From JBCCTX01 sp965263105 (GTDB lineage Bacteria; Bacteroidota; Bacteroidia; J057): DNA of 64,000 nucleotides. The stretch spans positions 3,100,001-3,164,000 of the forward strand of contig CBDHGL010000003.1 in the NCBI GenBank assembly GCA_965263105.1, given 5' to 3'. Of the stretch, positions 24,349 through 32,362 are shown piece after piece. The notes under the pieces were generated by a model. It did not search any database, was not told where the DNA came from, and saw only the letters and a list, made by a program, of their open reading frames with translations. Within the stretch, counting starts at the first letter, position 1, and each line of letters starts with the position of its first letter. The position numbers and the translations under genes are program-made.

Positions 24349-25995
24349 ATGTTTACTTACTTACTCAACCATGTCCCAATTTCAAAAAGATCTCTCCTTT
24401 CCTTCATTTTCCTTTCAGGCTTTATTTATTCCTCAAAAGCCCAGTCTATTGAGGGACTTTGGCAGTCTAAAGGTTATGGTTTTGCCTTTGGCATTCAAGA
24501 TTCGATAGCCACTATTTTTGATGTTACCTCCATAAGTGCTCTCCTAACGAATGAGGATTCTTTTGTAAAAGAAGATAGCTTCTTCCTAAGCGGCACCTAT
24601 TTTGGAGATTTTGTTTTTGTAGATTCCCAGCTGACCCTGCAACGTACAGATGGAAATGTATTCATATTTGAGCCAGTAGATAGCCTGGAAAACTTGCTTA
24701 CCGAGCCGAGCCAGGATCCAAGCCTAATTTTTGATATACTATGGCAAACACATGCCGAATACTCGGCCATTCTCTCCATTCTTGATATCGATTGGGAGCA
24801 GATAAGAGATTCTCTGCGCGTACAAATAACAGATACGACTACCCAAGAAGAACTTTTTTCTCTGTGCGAACAATTGTTGGAACCCCTGAATGATGGTCAT
24901 ACGTCCCTAGTTGATTTTGAAAATGGTGTGGGCTTTGGAGGAGGTCCTGATGTAAACCCATATTGGTTTATTGGTGACGGAGCCCCAGGATCAGATCTGC
25001 TGAATGCCATTATCGGGAATTATTTGAAGGGAAACTTTTCTATAACTGAAAGTAATCAGATTATCTATGGTAGCCTTGAGGATTCTATTGGCTATTTGCT
25101 CGTAGGCTCCTTTTCCGATTATGCTTCAGAAGACGCAAACGATTTTGAAAATGATGAAGCTTTTAGGAAGGAATTTCTTGAGGGTCTTGAGGCCCTCAAA
25201 GATCACAAGGCGCTAATTCTGGATATGAGATTTAACGGAGGAGGCTCTGATCTATTGGCCAGGAGTTTGGCAAGTCATTTTACAACAGAAAGGAAATTGG
25301 CTTATACCAAACAGGCGCGTTCCGGAGACATCGATGAATTCCTTGAGCCTCCCATTTCCTTTTATATAGAGCCCCAGGAAGATACCTACTTTGAAGACCG
25401 TTCAATAGTAGTTTTGACGAGTCAGCAAACGGCCAGTGCGGCAGAAATTTTTCTTCTCTCTATCCAGCAAATTCCCAATATCATGACCTTGGGGGAACCT
25501 TCCTATGGTATATTTTCAGATGCTATTCCCAAATTCCTTCCCAATGGATGGTTCTTTACCTTTTCCCCAGAACGCTACCTTTCTTTTGAGGGAATCAATT
25601 ATGAGCAAGTCCGTATTCCAGCAGATATAGAAGAATTAGGAGATACAGCTCTTTTTGCTACGGGAAGAGATAATATGATAGAACGAGCTATCCAAGAACT
25701 AGAGGCACTAACAACTTCCATCCAATCCGTAGAATTTTTTGCGGGTCCCAGCAGGGTATTTCCCAATCCTATTGAGGACCAATTTCAGTTAGAGTTTACC
25801 CTTCCCAACCCCTCTAAACTGAGTTTTTCCCTATACGATGTAAGTGGCCGCGTGATACAAAAGCGCTTAGCCACAAATTTTGCAGAGGGAAGGCACCGTC
25901 TGGACTGGGATATGTCTGGACTCAATGCGGGTATTTACCTCCTACAAGTTCAAACTCCTTCTCAAGCTTTAAGTCATACCTTGATAAAAAATTAG
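24349..25995 (+). CDS. S41-family peptidase with C-terminal type IX secretion sorting domain
   Basis: A secreted serine peptidase of the C-terminal processing peptidase family (548 residues). The N-terminal signal sequence is SFIFLSGFIYSSKAQS (about 17-32). A long lead domain precedes the S41 core: ALILDMRFNGGGSDLLARS and the nucleophile Ser363 in SQQTASAAEIFLLS. Residues about 468-548 form a type IX sorting domain with FPNPIEDQFQLEF, YDVSGRVIQ and LNAGIYLLQV, ending in LIKN, so the protein should pass the outer membrane by the T9SS. No PDZ domain is obvious. It stands alone and is followed by a strong terminator. Confidence 0.9.
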   Translation: MFTYLLNHVPISKRSLLSFIFLSGFIYSSKAQSIEGLWQSKGYGFAFGIQDSIATIFDVTSISALLTNEDSFVKEDSFFLSGTYFGDFVFVDSQLTLQRTDGNVFIFEPVDSLENLLTEPSQDPSLIFDILWQTHAEYSAILSILDIDWEQIRDSLRVQITDTTTQEELFSLCEQLLEPLNDGHTSLVDFENGVGFGGGPDVNPYWFIGDGAPGSDLLNAIIGNYLKGNFSITESNQIIYGSLEDSIGYLLVGSFSDYASEDANDFENDEAFRKEFLEGLEALKDHKALILDMRFNGGGSDLLARSLASHFTTERKLAYTKQARSGDIDEFLEPPISFYIEPQEDTYFEDRSIVVLTSQQTASAAEIFLLSIQQIPNIMTLGEPSYGIFSDAIPKFLPNGWFFTFSPERYLSFEGINYEQVRIPADIEELGDTALFATGRDNMIERAIQELEALTTSIQSVEFFAGPSRVFPNPIEDQFQLEFTLPNPSKLSFSLYDVSGRVIQKRLATNFAEGRHRLDWDMSGLNAGIYLLQVQTPSQALSHTLIKN

Positions 25996-26014
25996 GTGTA
26001 TATTCATACCTAAG

Positions 26015-26058
26015 GCCCCTCACTGGTTTGTTAAGTTTTCCAGTGGGGGCTTTTTCTT
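26015..26058 (+). terminator. intrinsic terminator of the S41 peptidase gene
   Basis: GCCCCTCACTGG (26015-26026) pairs with CCAGTGGGGGC (26040-26050) with a single bulged T, followed by TTTTTCTTTT. It faces the minus-strand terminator at 26076-26105. Confidence 0.88.
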
Positions 26059-26075
26059 TTCTAAAAGCGAGAGGT

Positions 26076-26105
26076 AAAAAAGAGGCCTTCCCGTTTGGAA
26101 AGGCC
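26076..26105 (-). terminator. intrinsic terminator, triplicated unit 1
   Basis: On the minus strand GGCCTTTCC (26105-26097) pairs with GGGAAGGCC (26092-26084) with one mismatch, then a T run. The same hairpin follows the other two copies of the unit. Confidence 0.85.
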
Positions 26106-26167
26106 CAGTCAAACAAAAACAGTAACAAAATGAAATATCTTGGTTCAGGTCTTGAGCAAAGACTGGA

Positions 26168-26512
26168 TTAGGGTAAGATGATCGTGTGGACAGTTGTGTA
26201 GTCTCCTGCTACTACTTTCAAGGTATAAGTTCCTGTTTCGAAGTCATTCAAGTCCATTTCAATAACTTCTGAATCGGTAGTTCTCATGGTAGTTTTGTAA
26301 ACCATGCCTACAGTGTTCTGAGAAAGCTCGATTTCAACGTTGCTTGCCTCATTGTCAAAGACAATCATAGAGAGCACCTTGTCAAAGCCTACAGGCGTTA
26401 CCATGATCTCTTGTTCTGTAGAAGCGGTTTCGTCGTTGGAAGGAGTGGAGGTGTTAGCAAAGGCCAGAGTGGAGAAGAAAGCGAGGAGAAGAAGTGTGCT
26501 GAATTTTTTCAT
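26168..26512 (-). CDS. small secreted protein, triplicated family, copy 1
   Basis: A 114-residue protein with a clear signal peptide (MKKFSTLLLLAFFSTLAFAN), an acidic linker (STPSNDETASTEQE) and one beta-rich domain. The end of the domain (DLNDFETGTYTLKVVAGDY) resembles the last strands of the type IX sorting domain or of Ig-like secretion modules, but here it follows a signal peptide directly. The function is unknown. Two paralogues at 27507 and 28555 differ at only a few residues (copy 1 has NTSTPS and VHTIILP). A CATCTTTG promoter-like element lies about 40 bases upstream of the ATG. Antisense frames through the gene are shadows. Confidence 0.8.
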   Translation of the reverse strand: MKKFSTLLLLAFFSTLAFANTSTPSNDETASTEQEIMVTPVGFDKVLSMIVFDNEASNVEIELSQNTVGMVYKTTMRTTDSEVIEMDLNDFETGTYTLKVVAGDYTTVHTIILP

Positions 26513-26845
26513 TTTGTTTTGTGTTTTTGTTGTTTGTTACGATACAAAGATGGCTGGTTTGGGAGGATTTTGAGGCCGGTATAAGACGAATCCCCCCTTT
26601 TGTATCGACGAATGGTAGATAGCTTCGATAAGTAAAAAATAGGCCTAAATGGGCTATTTGGGCCCATTATTGGCGCTTTTGCTCGGTGGGTGAACAGCTG
26701 CGATCGGTGAATGGAAAGATTAAGGGGATAAGTGAATACCTGTAAGCTAATGTGGGATTTTCAAATCTACTTTGTTGATTTTCCGTATATTCAAGTTGAA
26801 TTATCTAAGAACCATTTATTCAAGGTTTTTTAATCCCCAAAGTAA

Positions 26846-27097
26846 ATGACGGAAAAAGTTCAGCATATAATCAACGACATACCTAAGCTTAGCTCTAAAG
26901 AACTATGGGAGGTTGTTTCGGCGGCCATGAAGGCATTGGAAATGGGAGAACTAAGTAAATCAGAATATGAAGAAAAACTCTCCTTTGAGAGAAATGCTGT
27001 TAAAAAAGGGCGACTATCGGCTCTCAAGGGGGATTTTGCTGCTCGAACTGGACGAGAAATATTGCAAGACACATTGAATAAGCTACCCTCAGATTAA
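26846..27097 (+). CDS. putative antitoxin of a ParE-type toxin-antitoxin pair
   Basis: An 83-residue, mostly helical, charged protein that I do not recognise by sequence. It is called an antitoxin because it stands seven bases before a ParE/RelE-like reading frame on the same strand, the normal order for such modules. The N-terminal part (residues 1-35) would be the DNA-binding or dimerising region, and the Lys/Arg-rich C-terminal part (45-83) the toxin-binding tail. The module sits between two copies of the triplicated secreted-protein unit. The toxin partner carries a stop codon, so this gene may be an orphan now. Confidence 0.55.
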   Translation: MTEKVQHIINDIPKLSSKELWEVVSAAMKALEMGELSKSEYEEKLSFERNAVKKGRLSALKGDFAARTGREILQDTLNKLPSD

Positions 27098-27104
27098 TTG
27101 ATAT

Positions 27105-27401
27105 ATGTATCGCCTTACTCCAGAAGCTGAGTAGGATCTGGAAGGAATTATTGAGTATACCCATCAAAAATGGGGCTATCATCAGATGCAGGTTTACGCT
27201 GAATTGCTTATAAGCAAGATAGAGGAAATTGGCGTTGACCCTAGCTGTGTAGGCACAAGACCATGCCTGGATGTTTTTGAAGGGGGTTTCCGTTGCCATA
27301 TTGGCCGACACTATATTTATTTTGAAATCTTTGAAGACTATATAGCCATTCTTCGAATTTTATATGATCGAAGCGTTCCCGCTAAGTATATCAAGAGATA
27401 G
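27105..27401 (+). pseudogene. ParE/RelE-family toxin interrupted by an amber codon
   Basis: From ATG 27105 the frame reads MYRLTPEAE, then TAG at 27132-27134, then continues without interruption as DLEGIIEYTHQKWG to TAG at 27399-27401. Together the 98 codons have the length and pattern of ParE toxins: the AE-x-DL-x-x-I-x-x-YT start, a central helix pair, GFRCHIGRHYIYFEI, and the final IAILRILYDRSVPAKYI. In relatives the residue at the stop position is usually Arg, Glu or Gln, so one base change (for example CAG or GAG to TAG) explains it. An internal ATG at 27186 would give only the C-terminal 71 residues. The toxin is probably inactive. Confidence 0.75.
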
Positions 27402-27417
27402 AATTTTCCTAAAAGTA

Positions 27418-27444
27418 AAAGAGGCCTTCCCCATCGGAAAGGCC
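27418..27444 (-). terminator. intrinsic terminator, triplicated unit 2
   Basis: The same GGCCTTTCC/GGAAGGCC stem as in unit 1, read on the minus strand, with a short T run that overlaps the end of the toxin remnant. Confidence 0.75.
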
Positions 27445-27506
27445 CAGTCAAACAAAAACAGTAACAAAATGAAATTTCTTGGTTCAAGTCTTGAGCAAAG
27501 ACTGGA

Positions 27507-27851
27507 TTAGGGTAAGATGATAGTCTGAACAGTGGTGTAGTCTCCTGCTACTACTTTCAAGGTATAAGTTCCTGTTTCGAAGTCATTCAAGTCCATTTCA
27601 ATAACTTCTGAGTCAGTAGTTCTCATGGTAGTTTTGTACACCACTCCTACCGTGTTCTGAGAAAGCTCGATTTCAACGTTGCTTGCCTCATTGTCAAAGA
27701 CAATCATAGAGAGCACCTTGTCAAAGCCTACAGGCGTTACGATGATCTCTTGTTCTGTAGAAGCGGTGTCGTCGTTGGAAGGAGTGGAAGGATTAGCAAA
27801 GGCTAGCGAGGAGAAGAAAGCGAGGAGAAGAAGTGTGCTGAATTTTTTCAT
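27507..27851 (-). CDS. small secreted protein, triplicated family, copy 2
   Basis: A 114-residue paralogue of the protein at 26168 with the same signal peptide, acidic linker and beta domain. Differences visible in translation include Ser15 for Thr, NPSTPS, DDT for DET in the linker, IIVTPV, and GVVYKT for GMVYKT. All are conservative, which suggests selection to keep the protein working. Leader, promoter-like CATCTTTG and terminator are conserved with the other copies. Function unknown; possible roles as an abundant periplasmic or secreted protein are only inference. Confidence 0.8.
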   Translation of the reverse strand: MKKFSTLLLLAFFSSLAFANPSTPSNDDTASTEQEIIVTPVGFDKVLSMIVFDNEASNVEIELSQNTVGVVYKTTMRTTDSEVIEMDLNDFETGTYTLKVVAGDYTTVQTIILP

Positions 27852-28269
27852 TTTGTTTTGTGTTTTTGTTGTTTGTTACGATACAAAGATGGCGGGTTTG
27901 GGAGGATTTTGAGGCCGGTATAAGACGAATCCCCCCATCTGCATCGACGAATGGCAGATAGCTTCGATAAAGGAAAAAAGGGCTTAATTGGCCTGTATAG
28001 GCCTGTTTTTTGTATCTTTGCTCGGTGAGCAAATACATTCTTTCGGTGAATGGCAGGATATAAGCGATAAAAGAAATGAAACCTATTTACCATTTTCCAT
28101 CAGATGCCCGATGAGTAATTGTGAGGTGTTTTTTTCTCTCCCTAGCTAATCTACTAGGCTTTACAGCAACAAATCTTTTTTATCCTTTCTTCTGCCAATT
28201 AAGGCAGAATGAAGCGCATCGCGATTCACCCATAGGTAGCATAGCAATCAGGTGGAACCACCCTATCAG

Positions 28270-28333
28270 CAGGCGCGTAGCGACTGCCACCTGAAAATTT
28301 AGTAGTTTTCAAGTGCCAGTCGCTAGGCGCCTG
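28270..28333. repeat. REP-like imperfect palindrome
   Basis: CAGGCGCGTAGCGACTG (from 28270) is mirrored by CAGTCGCTAGGCGCCTG (ending 28333), with TGAAAA/TTTTCA closer to the centre. The arms are about 29 bases and the loop about six. A GTAG tetranucleotide lies in the left arm, as in REP elements moved by RAYT (Tyr-type) transposases. It lies in the gene-free stretch 28061-28461, in which I see nothing else besides a short TTCCTC/GAGGAA hairpin at 28444-28460. Confidence 0.65.
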
Positions 28334-28462
28334 GGAATAAGGGGAAATATGTCAATCCTACCAAGGTGCAAATCGTTAACGCGCTTTGAATAATCTAACA
28401 GGTTTGAAAGGCCTACACTTAGCTAAGCGAGCTGTCTCAGTTGTTCCTCGATGTGAGGAATA

Positions 28463-28492
28463 AAAAAAGAGGCCTTCCCCATCGGAAAGGCC
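28463..28492 (-). terminator. intrinsic terminator, triplicated unit 3
   Basis: Stem of GGCCTTCC (28471-28478) with GGAAAGGCC (28484-28492) and a run of seven A before it on the plus strand, i.e. T after it on the minus strand. Confidence 0.85.
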
Positions 28493-28554
28493 TAGTCAAA
28501 CAAAAACAGTAACAAAATGAAATTTCTTGGTTCAAGTCTTGAGCAAAGACTGGA

Positions 28555-28899
28555 TTAGGGTAAGATGATAGTCTGAACAGTGGTGTAGTCTCCAGCTACT
28601 ACTTTCAGGGTGTAAGTTCCTGTTTCGAAGTCATTCAAGTCCATTTCAATAACTTCTGAATCGGTAGTTCTCATGGTAGTTTTGTAAACCATGCCTACAG
28701 TGTTCTGAGAAAGCTCGATTTCAACGTTGCTTGCCTCATTGTCAAAGACAATCATAGAGAGCACCTTGTCAAAGCCTACAGGCGTTACGATGATCTCTTG
28801 TTCTGTAGAAGCGGTTTCGTCGTTGGAAGGAGTGGAAGGATTAGCAAAGGCCAGAGTGGAGAAGAAAGCGAGGAGAAGAAGTGTGCTGAATTTTTTCAT
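28555..28899 (-). CDS. small secreted protein, triplicated family, copy 3
   Basis: A 114-residue paralogue, nearly identical to copies 1 and 2: signal peptide with FFSTLAFA as in copy 1, NPSTPS and QTIILP as in copy 2. This mosaic pattern suggests gene conversion or stepwise duplication. The leader just before the ATG differs slightly (AAATTAAAATG context) from the TTTTGTTTTGTGTT-type leader of the others. The next gene on the same strand is the RND efflux pump gene, but that has its own terminator at 29150-29181. Confidence 0.8.
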   Translation of the reverse strand: MKKFSTLLLLAFFSTLAFANPSTPSNDETASTEQEIIVTPVGFDKVLSMIVFDNEASNVEIELSQNTVGMVYKTTMRTTDSEVIEMDLNDFETGTYTLKVVAGDYTTVQTIILP

Positions 28900-29149
28900 T
28901 TTAATTTCGTTTTTGTTGTTTGTTACGATACAAAGATGGCGGGTTTGGGAGGATTTTGAGGCCGGTATAAGACGAATCCCCCCATCTGCATCGACGAATG
29001 GCAGATAGCTTCGATAAGTAAAAAATGGGCTTAAATGGGCTATTTGGGCCTGTTTTGTAGCCTGGTCGTCGGTGAATAAACAATCTAAATCGGTAAGTGG
29101 TAGGAGAGGAACGATGAGTTGGAAGGATTAGAAGAAAGAAGATAAAAGC

Positions 29150-29181
29150 AAAAAAAAGCCAGCCTTCCGGCCAGCTTTTTT
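29150..29181 (-). terminator. terminator of the RND efflux operon
   Basis: A-rich arm plus GCCAGCC (to 29164), TTCC loop, then GGCCAGC and a T run. The stem carries a two-base internal mismatch. Symmetric A and T runs make it usable in both directions. Confidence 0.65.
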
Positions 29182-29209
29182 ATAAGTACTCACCCCTCAC
29201 TCCTCTCCC

Positions 29210-32200
29210 CTATGAAGCCTCACTAAGCGTTTCCCTCGTAAACCACTTATATAGCACCGGCACCAACAATAGGGTTAGCAAGGTAGAAGACACCATACCC
29301 CCAATAATTGTGAAGCCTAATGGCGACCACAAGGTAGAGGCCGTAGCTGTCAAGGGGACCAGTCCTAATATCGTTGTAATGGAAGTCAGTACGATAGGTG
29401 TAAAGCGCCGCTCACTTCCCAACTGTACCGCCTCCACCAACGGCATTCCCTGTGCCCGAAGCTGGTTGATGTAATCTACCAGAATAATGGAATTGTTAAC
29501 CACGATTCCCACCAGGCTAATAAAGCCTACAAAGGCAAAGAAGCTAAAGGACCAACCACTGAGGTACAAGGCCAAAAAGGAACCCGTCAAGGCCAGCGGA
29601 ATCGCAGAGAACACCACTAGTGGTTGTACAATGGACCGAAACTGAAGAACCAATACAGCGAAAATAGCCACCTGAGCCAGAATTAGAATGATCCCCAAAC
29701 TGCCAAAGGTACTTTGTTGGTCTTCGTATTCCCCACCCGCCATCAGGCTATACCCTTCTGGCAATGGCAGACTTTCCAGCTTATCTAGCAATTCCTGGGT
29801 AAGGGGAATGGTCTGGTCATTATCGACCACCGCACTGGTTACACTGACATTTCGCTTGAGATTGAAGTGTTGAATCTCAGCTGTGGCAGGCTCAAAGCTC
29901 ACCTCTGCAATTTGGGACAGAGGGACCTGTGCACGATTCTGTGAGCTGACATAGACCTTGTTAAAATCGGTAATCTGAGGTTGATCGTCGAAGGGAACCC
30001 GAACCACCATTGGGTACTCTTCTCCGTCCTCCAGAGAAACTTCTCCTATTGTAAGCCCCGTGAGACTTGCCCGGACGGTTTGGTCAAAATCTAGATAAGA
30101 AATGTTGGCCAGACCCGCCTTTTCTTTGTGGAGACGGAAACCCAATTCGGTTTTGTTGACCCGCAAGGGATTTTCAATGTTGATAAGTCCTGGAACTTCC
30201 TGGAAGGTTCTTTCGACTTCATAGGCAATGGCTTTCAAGGTGTCCAGGTCTTCCCCGAGAATGCGGATAACTACCGGAGCATCGTTGGGAGCCCCATTTT
30301 TGAGTTCCCCGAAGGTAATATTTGCTCCAGGATAGTCTCTAAACTTTCCCCTCAATTCTGCTAAGGTTTGGTAAAATCGTTGGGGACTCCATTTCTGGAA
30401 GTTGACAAGTACTTGTCCATGATTTTTGTTGTAGCTTTTGGGAATCCGGTTGTAGTATACCTGGGGATTCCCATGACCTACATTGGCGGTATAGTCTTTA
30501 ACATAGTCTGTGCTGTCCAATACAGATTCAACAAAGCGAACAGCCTTATCTGTGGCATCAATGCTGGACCCATTGGGGGTTTCTACTTCGATTAGCAATA
30601 AGGGTTTGTCTGCAGTCGGGAAAAAACTAACCCCAATAGCGGGAAATAGACTTGCACTCAGGACGAAGGAAAGAATACCAATACCCAGGATCACCCAGCC
30701 CCTTCGCAGAGAGAATTGTAAAAGAGGTCTATATACATTCGCAATGAAGCGATTCAGCCCACGTTGAACCAATCCGGGTTGTTCTGCGTCTTTTTTGCGC
30801 AACAAAGCCGAACCCAAAATAGGAGAAAAGGTGAGGGCTAGCAGGAGCGAGATAAGGAGGGTGAACATAACCGTTAAGGGTAAGGACTTGAGAAATTCTC
30901 CTGCACCTTCGCCTAGCTGTGTGAGCGGGAAAAAGGCCAGTAAAGTAGTTACTGTGGAACTGATAATGGCGTATCCCACTTCTCCAGTACCCTTTGCGGC
31001 AGCCTCCTTCAAAGAAAAGCCTTCCTTAAGGTATCGATTGATATTTTCCACCACCACAATGCCATTGTCCACAAGCAACCCTAAAGCGATAACCAGGGCG
31101 GCGATGGAAATCTGTTGAAGACCGAAGCCTGCCCCATTTAAAATGGCTAAGGCAGAAACTACACAAAGGGGAATAATGGTAATAATGATGAGGGCCGAAC
31201 GCCATCCGAGGAACAGAAGTACTATGGCCCCTACCAGCAACACCCCTTGTAGAAGGTTGAGGAAGAAATTGTTTATTCGCTCATCCACCGCAGGGGCTTG
31301 TTCAAAAGCGGTATATAGGGCTACATTCCCAGGGAGTTTTTCCTTATACTGGGCTTCAACTTCTTTGACTTTTTCTGCAACCTGCAGAATATTACTCCCT
31401 CTTTCCAGTTTGGCCGTAATGAATAAGCCCTTTTCTTTCATATAACGGCCTTTCCAACGGATATCTTCATAATCCATTTTTACCGCTGCGATATCCTTGA
31501 GATAAACGATTTTTCCTTCTCTTGACGTAATGACAGTTTTACGGATTTCCTCTAAATTATCATACCCCCCGGTTGTTTTGATCGTGAAAGTCTTGTCCCT
31601 GGAAGAAATATCTCCACCGGGAATATTGGCATTGTTGCCTTGAAGAGTTCCTATGACTTGTTGGAGGGAAATGCCTTGACCAGCCATCCGTTGAAAATCC
31701 AGGGATACGCGGACTTCTTCTTCCGGCATAGCCTCTATTTCAATCTTGGACAGACCCGGAATAAGCTCCAACTCGTCTTCCAGGTCTTCCGCATACTCCT
31801 CTAACTGATGATAGGAAAGATGTTCCGAACACAAGGCAAACTGGTGGATGGTCGTGAGGTCTTCCGGCTTGAATTGGGTAATGTCAAACAAGACTATTCC
31901 GTCAGGAAGAGTAGGGCGAACCGTATTTACCTCCCGAACGATTTCATCAAATTTGTCGTCAAAATCGGGAATGTCAAAGCTCCCTTCGGCAAATATATTG
32001 ACCAATCCCTCCTTGATGACCGTCCGGATTTCATCGATATCATCTAATTCATCAATCGCCTCCTCAAGGGGATCAGCAATCAACTCTTCCATATCTTCCG
32101 GGCTGGTTCCCGGATAGATCACCGTTATGGTATAGCCTGGAAAACTCAACTGAGGATCTTCTGACCGAGCCATTCCAATAAAGGAAATAATTCCGATCAC

Positions 32201-32266
32201 CAAGGATATGAGCACCATAATGGAAATAAAGGGTGCATTGTTGATGGATATTTTAGGTAAGTTCAT
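29210..32266 (-). CDS. RND-type efflux transporter, inner-membrane pump subunit
   Basis: A 1018-residue proton-driven pump of the AcrB/MexB-like RND superfamily. Twelve membrane segments in two halves and two large periplasmic loops are evident; the first segment is ISIMVLISLVIGIISFIGMA near residue 14. The fourth segment contains LGLLVDNGIVVVENINRYL with an Asp for proton relay, and the second half contains VGIVVNNSIILVDYINQLR. The pairing GxxxDN rather than DD is common in multi-drug or CzcA-like groups. It is last in the tetR-tolC-adaptor-pump operon. Substrates are probably lipophilic compounds; this is family knowledge, not shown here. Confidence 0.95.
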   Translation of the reverse strand: MNLPKISINNAPFISIMVLISLVIGIISFIGMARSEDPQLSFPGYTITVIYPGTSPEDMEELIADPLEEAIDELDDIDEIRTVIKEGLVNIFAEGSFDIPDFDDKFDEIVREVNTVRPTLPDGIVLFDITQFKPEDLTTIHQFALCSEHLSYHQLEEYAEDLEDELELIPGLSKIEIEAMPEEEVRVSLDFQRMAGQGISLQQVIGTLQGNNANIPGGDISSRDKTFTIKTTGGYDNLEEIRKTVITSREGKIVYLKDIAAVKMDYEDIRWKGRYMKEKGLFITAKLERGSNILQVAEKVKEVEAQYKEKLPGNVALYTAFEQAPAVDERINNFFLNLLQGVLLVGAIVLLFLGWRSALIIITIIPLCVVSALAILNGAGFGLQQISIAALVIALGLLVDNGIVVVENINRYLKEGFSLKEAAAKGTGEVGYAIISSTVTTLLAFFPLTQLGEGAGEFLKSLPLTVMFTLLISLLLALTFSPILGSALLRKKDAEQPGLVQRGLNRFIANVYRPLLQFSLRRGWVILGIGILSFVLSASLFPAIGVSFFPTADKPLLLIEVETPNGSSIDATDKAVRFVESVLDSTDYVKDYTANVGHGNPQVYYNRIPKSYNKNHGQVLVNFQKWSPQRFYQTLAELRGKFRDYPGANITFGELKNGAPNDAPVVIRILGEDLDTLKAIAYEVERTFQEVPGLINIENPLRVNKTELGFRLHKEKAGLANISYLDFDQTVRASLTGLTIGEVSLEDGEEYPMVVRVPFDDQPQITDFNKVYVSSQNRAQVPLSQIAEVSFEPATAEIQHFNLKRNVSVTSAVVDNDQTIPLTQELLDKLESLPLPEGYSLMAGGEYEDQQSTFGSLGIILILAQVAIFAVLVLQFRSIVQPLVVFSAIPLALTGSFLALYLSGWSFSFFAFVGFISLVGIVVNNSIILVDYINQLRAQGMPLVEAVQLGSERRFTPIVLTSITTILGLVPLTATASTLWSPLGFTIIGGMVSSTLLTLLLVPVLYKWFTRETLSEAS

Positions 32267-32362
32267 TGATTAAATTCTTTTTTATTCAGGCTTCTGATTT
32301 CTTTCCAAATGTCTTCATGAGTCCTTCGGGGTTCATTGATAAAAAAGAACCAAAAAGTGTTT

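Larger units (their letters stand above)
26076..26720 (-). repeat. triplicated unit 1 (gene plus conserved flanks)
   Basis: First of three near-identical units (others about 27417-28060 and 28462-29100). The similarity covers the terminator, the 345-base gene and about 170 bases of upstream DNA, ending in a pair of TCGGTG direct repeats with a 21-base period (26683 and 26704). This is far more than coding constraint would require and points to recent duplication. Confidence 0.85.
27417..28060 (-). repeat. triplicated unit 2 (gene plus conserved flanks)
   Basis: Second copy of the unit, again with terminator hairpin (27423-27444), gene, conserved leader and a TCGGTG pair with 21-base period (28022 and 28043). 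Confidence 0.85.
28462..29100 (-). repeat. triplicated unit 3 (gene plus conserved flanks)
   Basis: Third copy of the unit: terminator (28471-28492), gene, leader, and the pair of TCGGTG/TCGGTA repeats at 29069 and 29090, again 21 bases apart. Right after the terminator arm a run of A (T on the minus strand) is present. Confidence 0.85.

Noticed and set aside
26340..26573. 77-codon plus-strand frame conserved in all three duplicated units
   Set aside because: Conservation is explained by the duplication of the secreted-protein gene on the other strand; translation has no logic of its own.
27105..27401. Reading the amber codon in the ParE frame as recoded TAG
   Set aside because: TAG serves as normal stop codon for many genes in this window (for example the amidohydrolase and the DUF4143 ATPase), so recoding is not supported.
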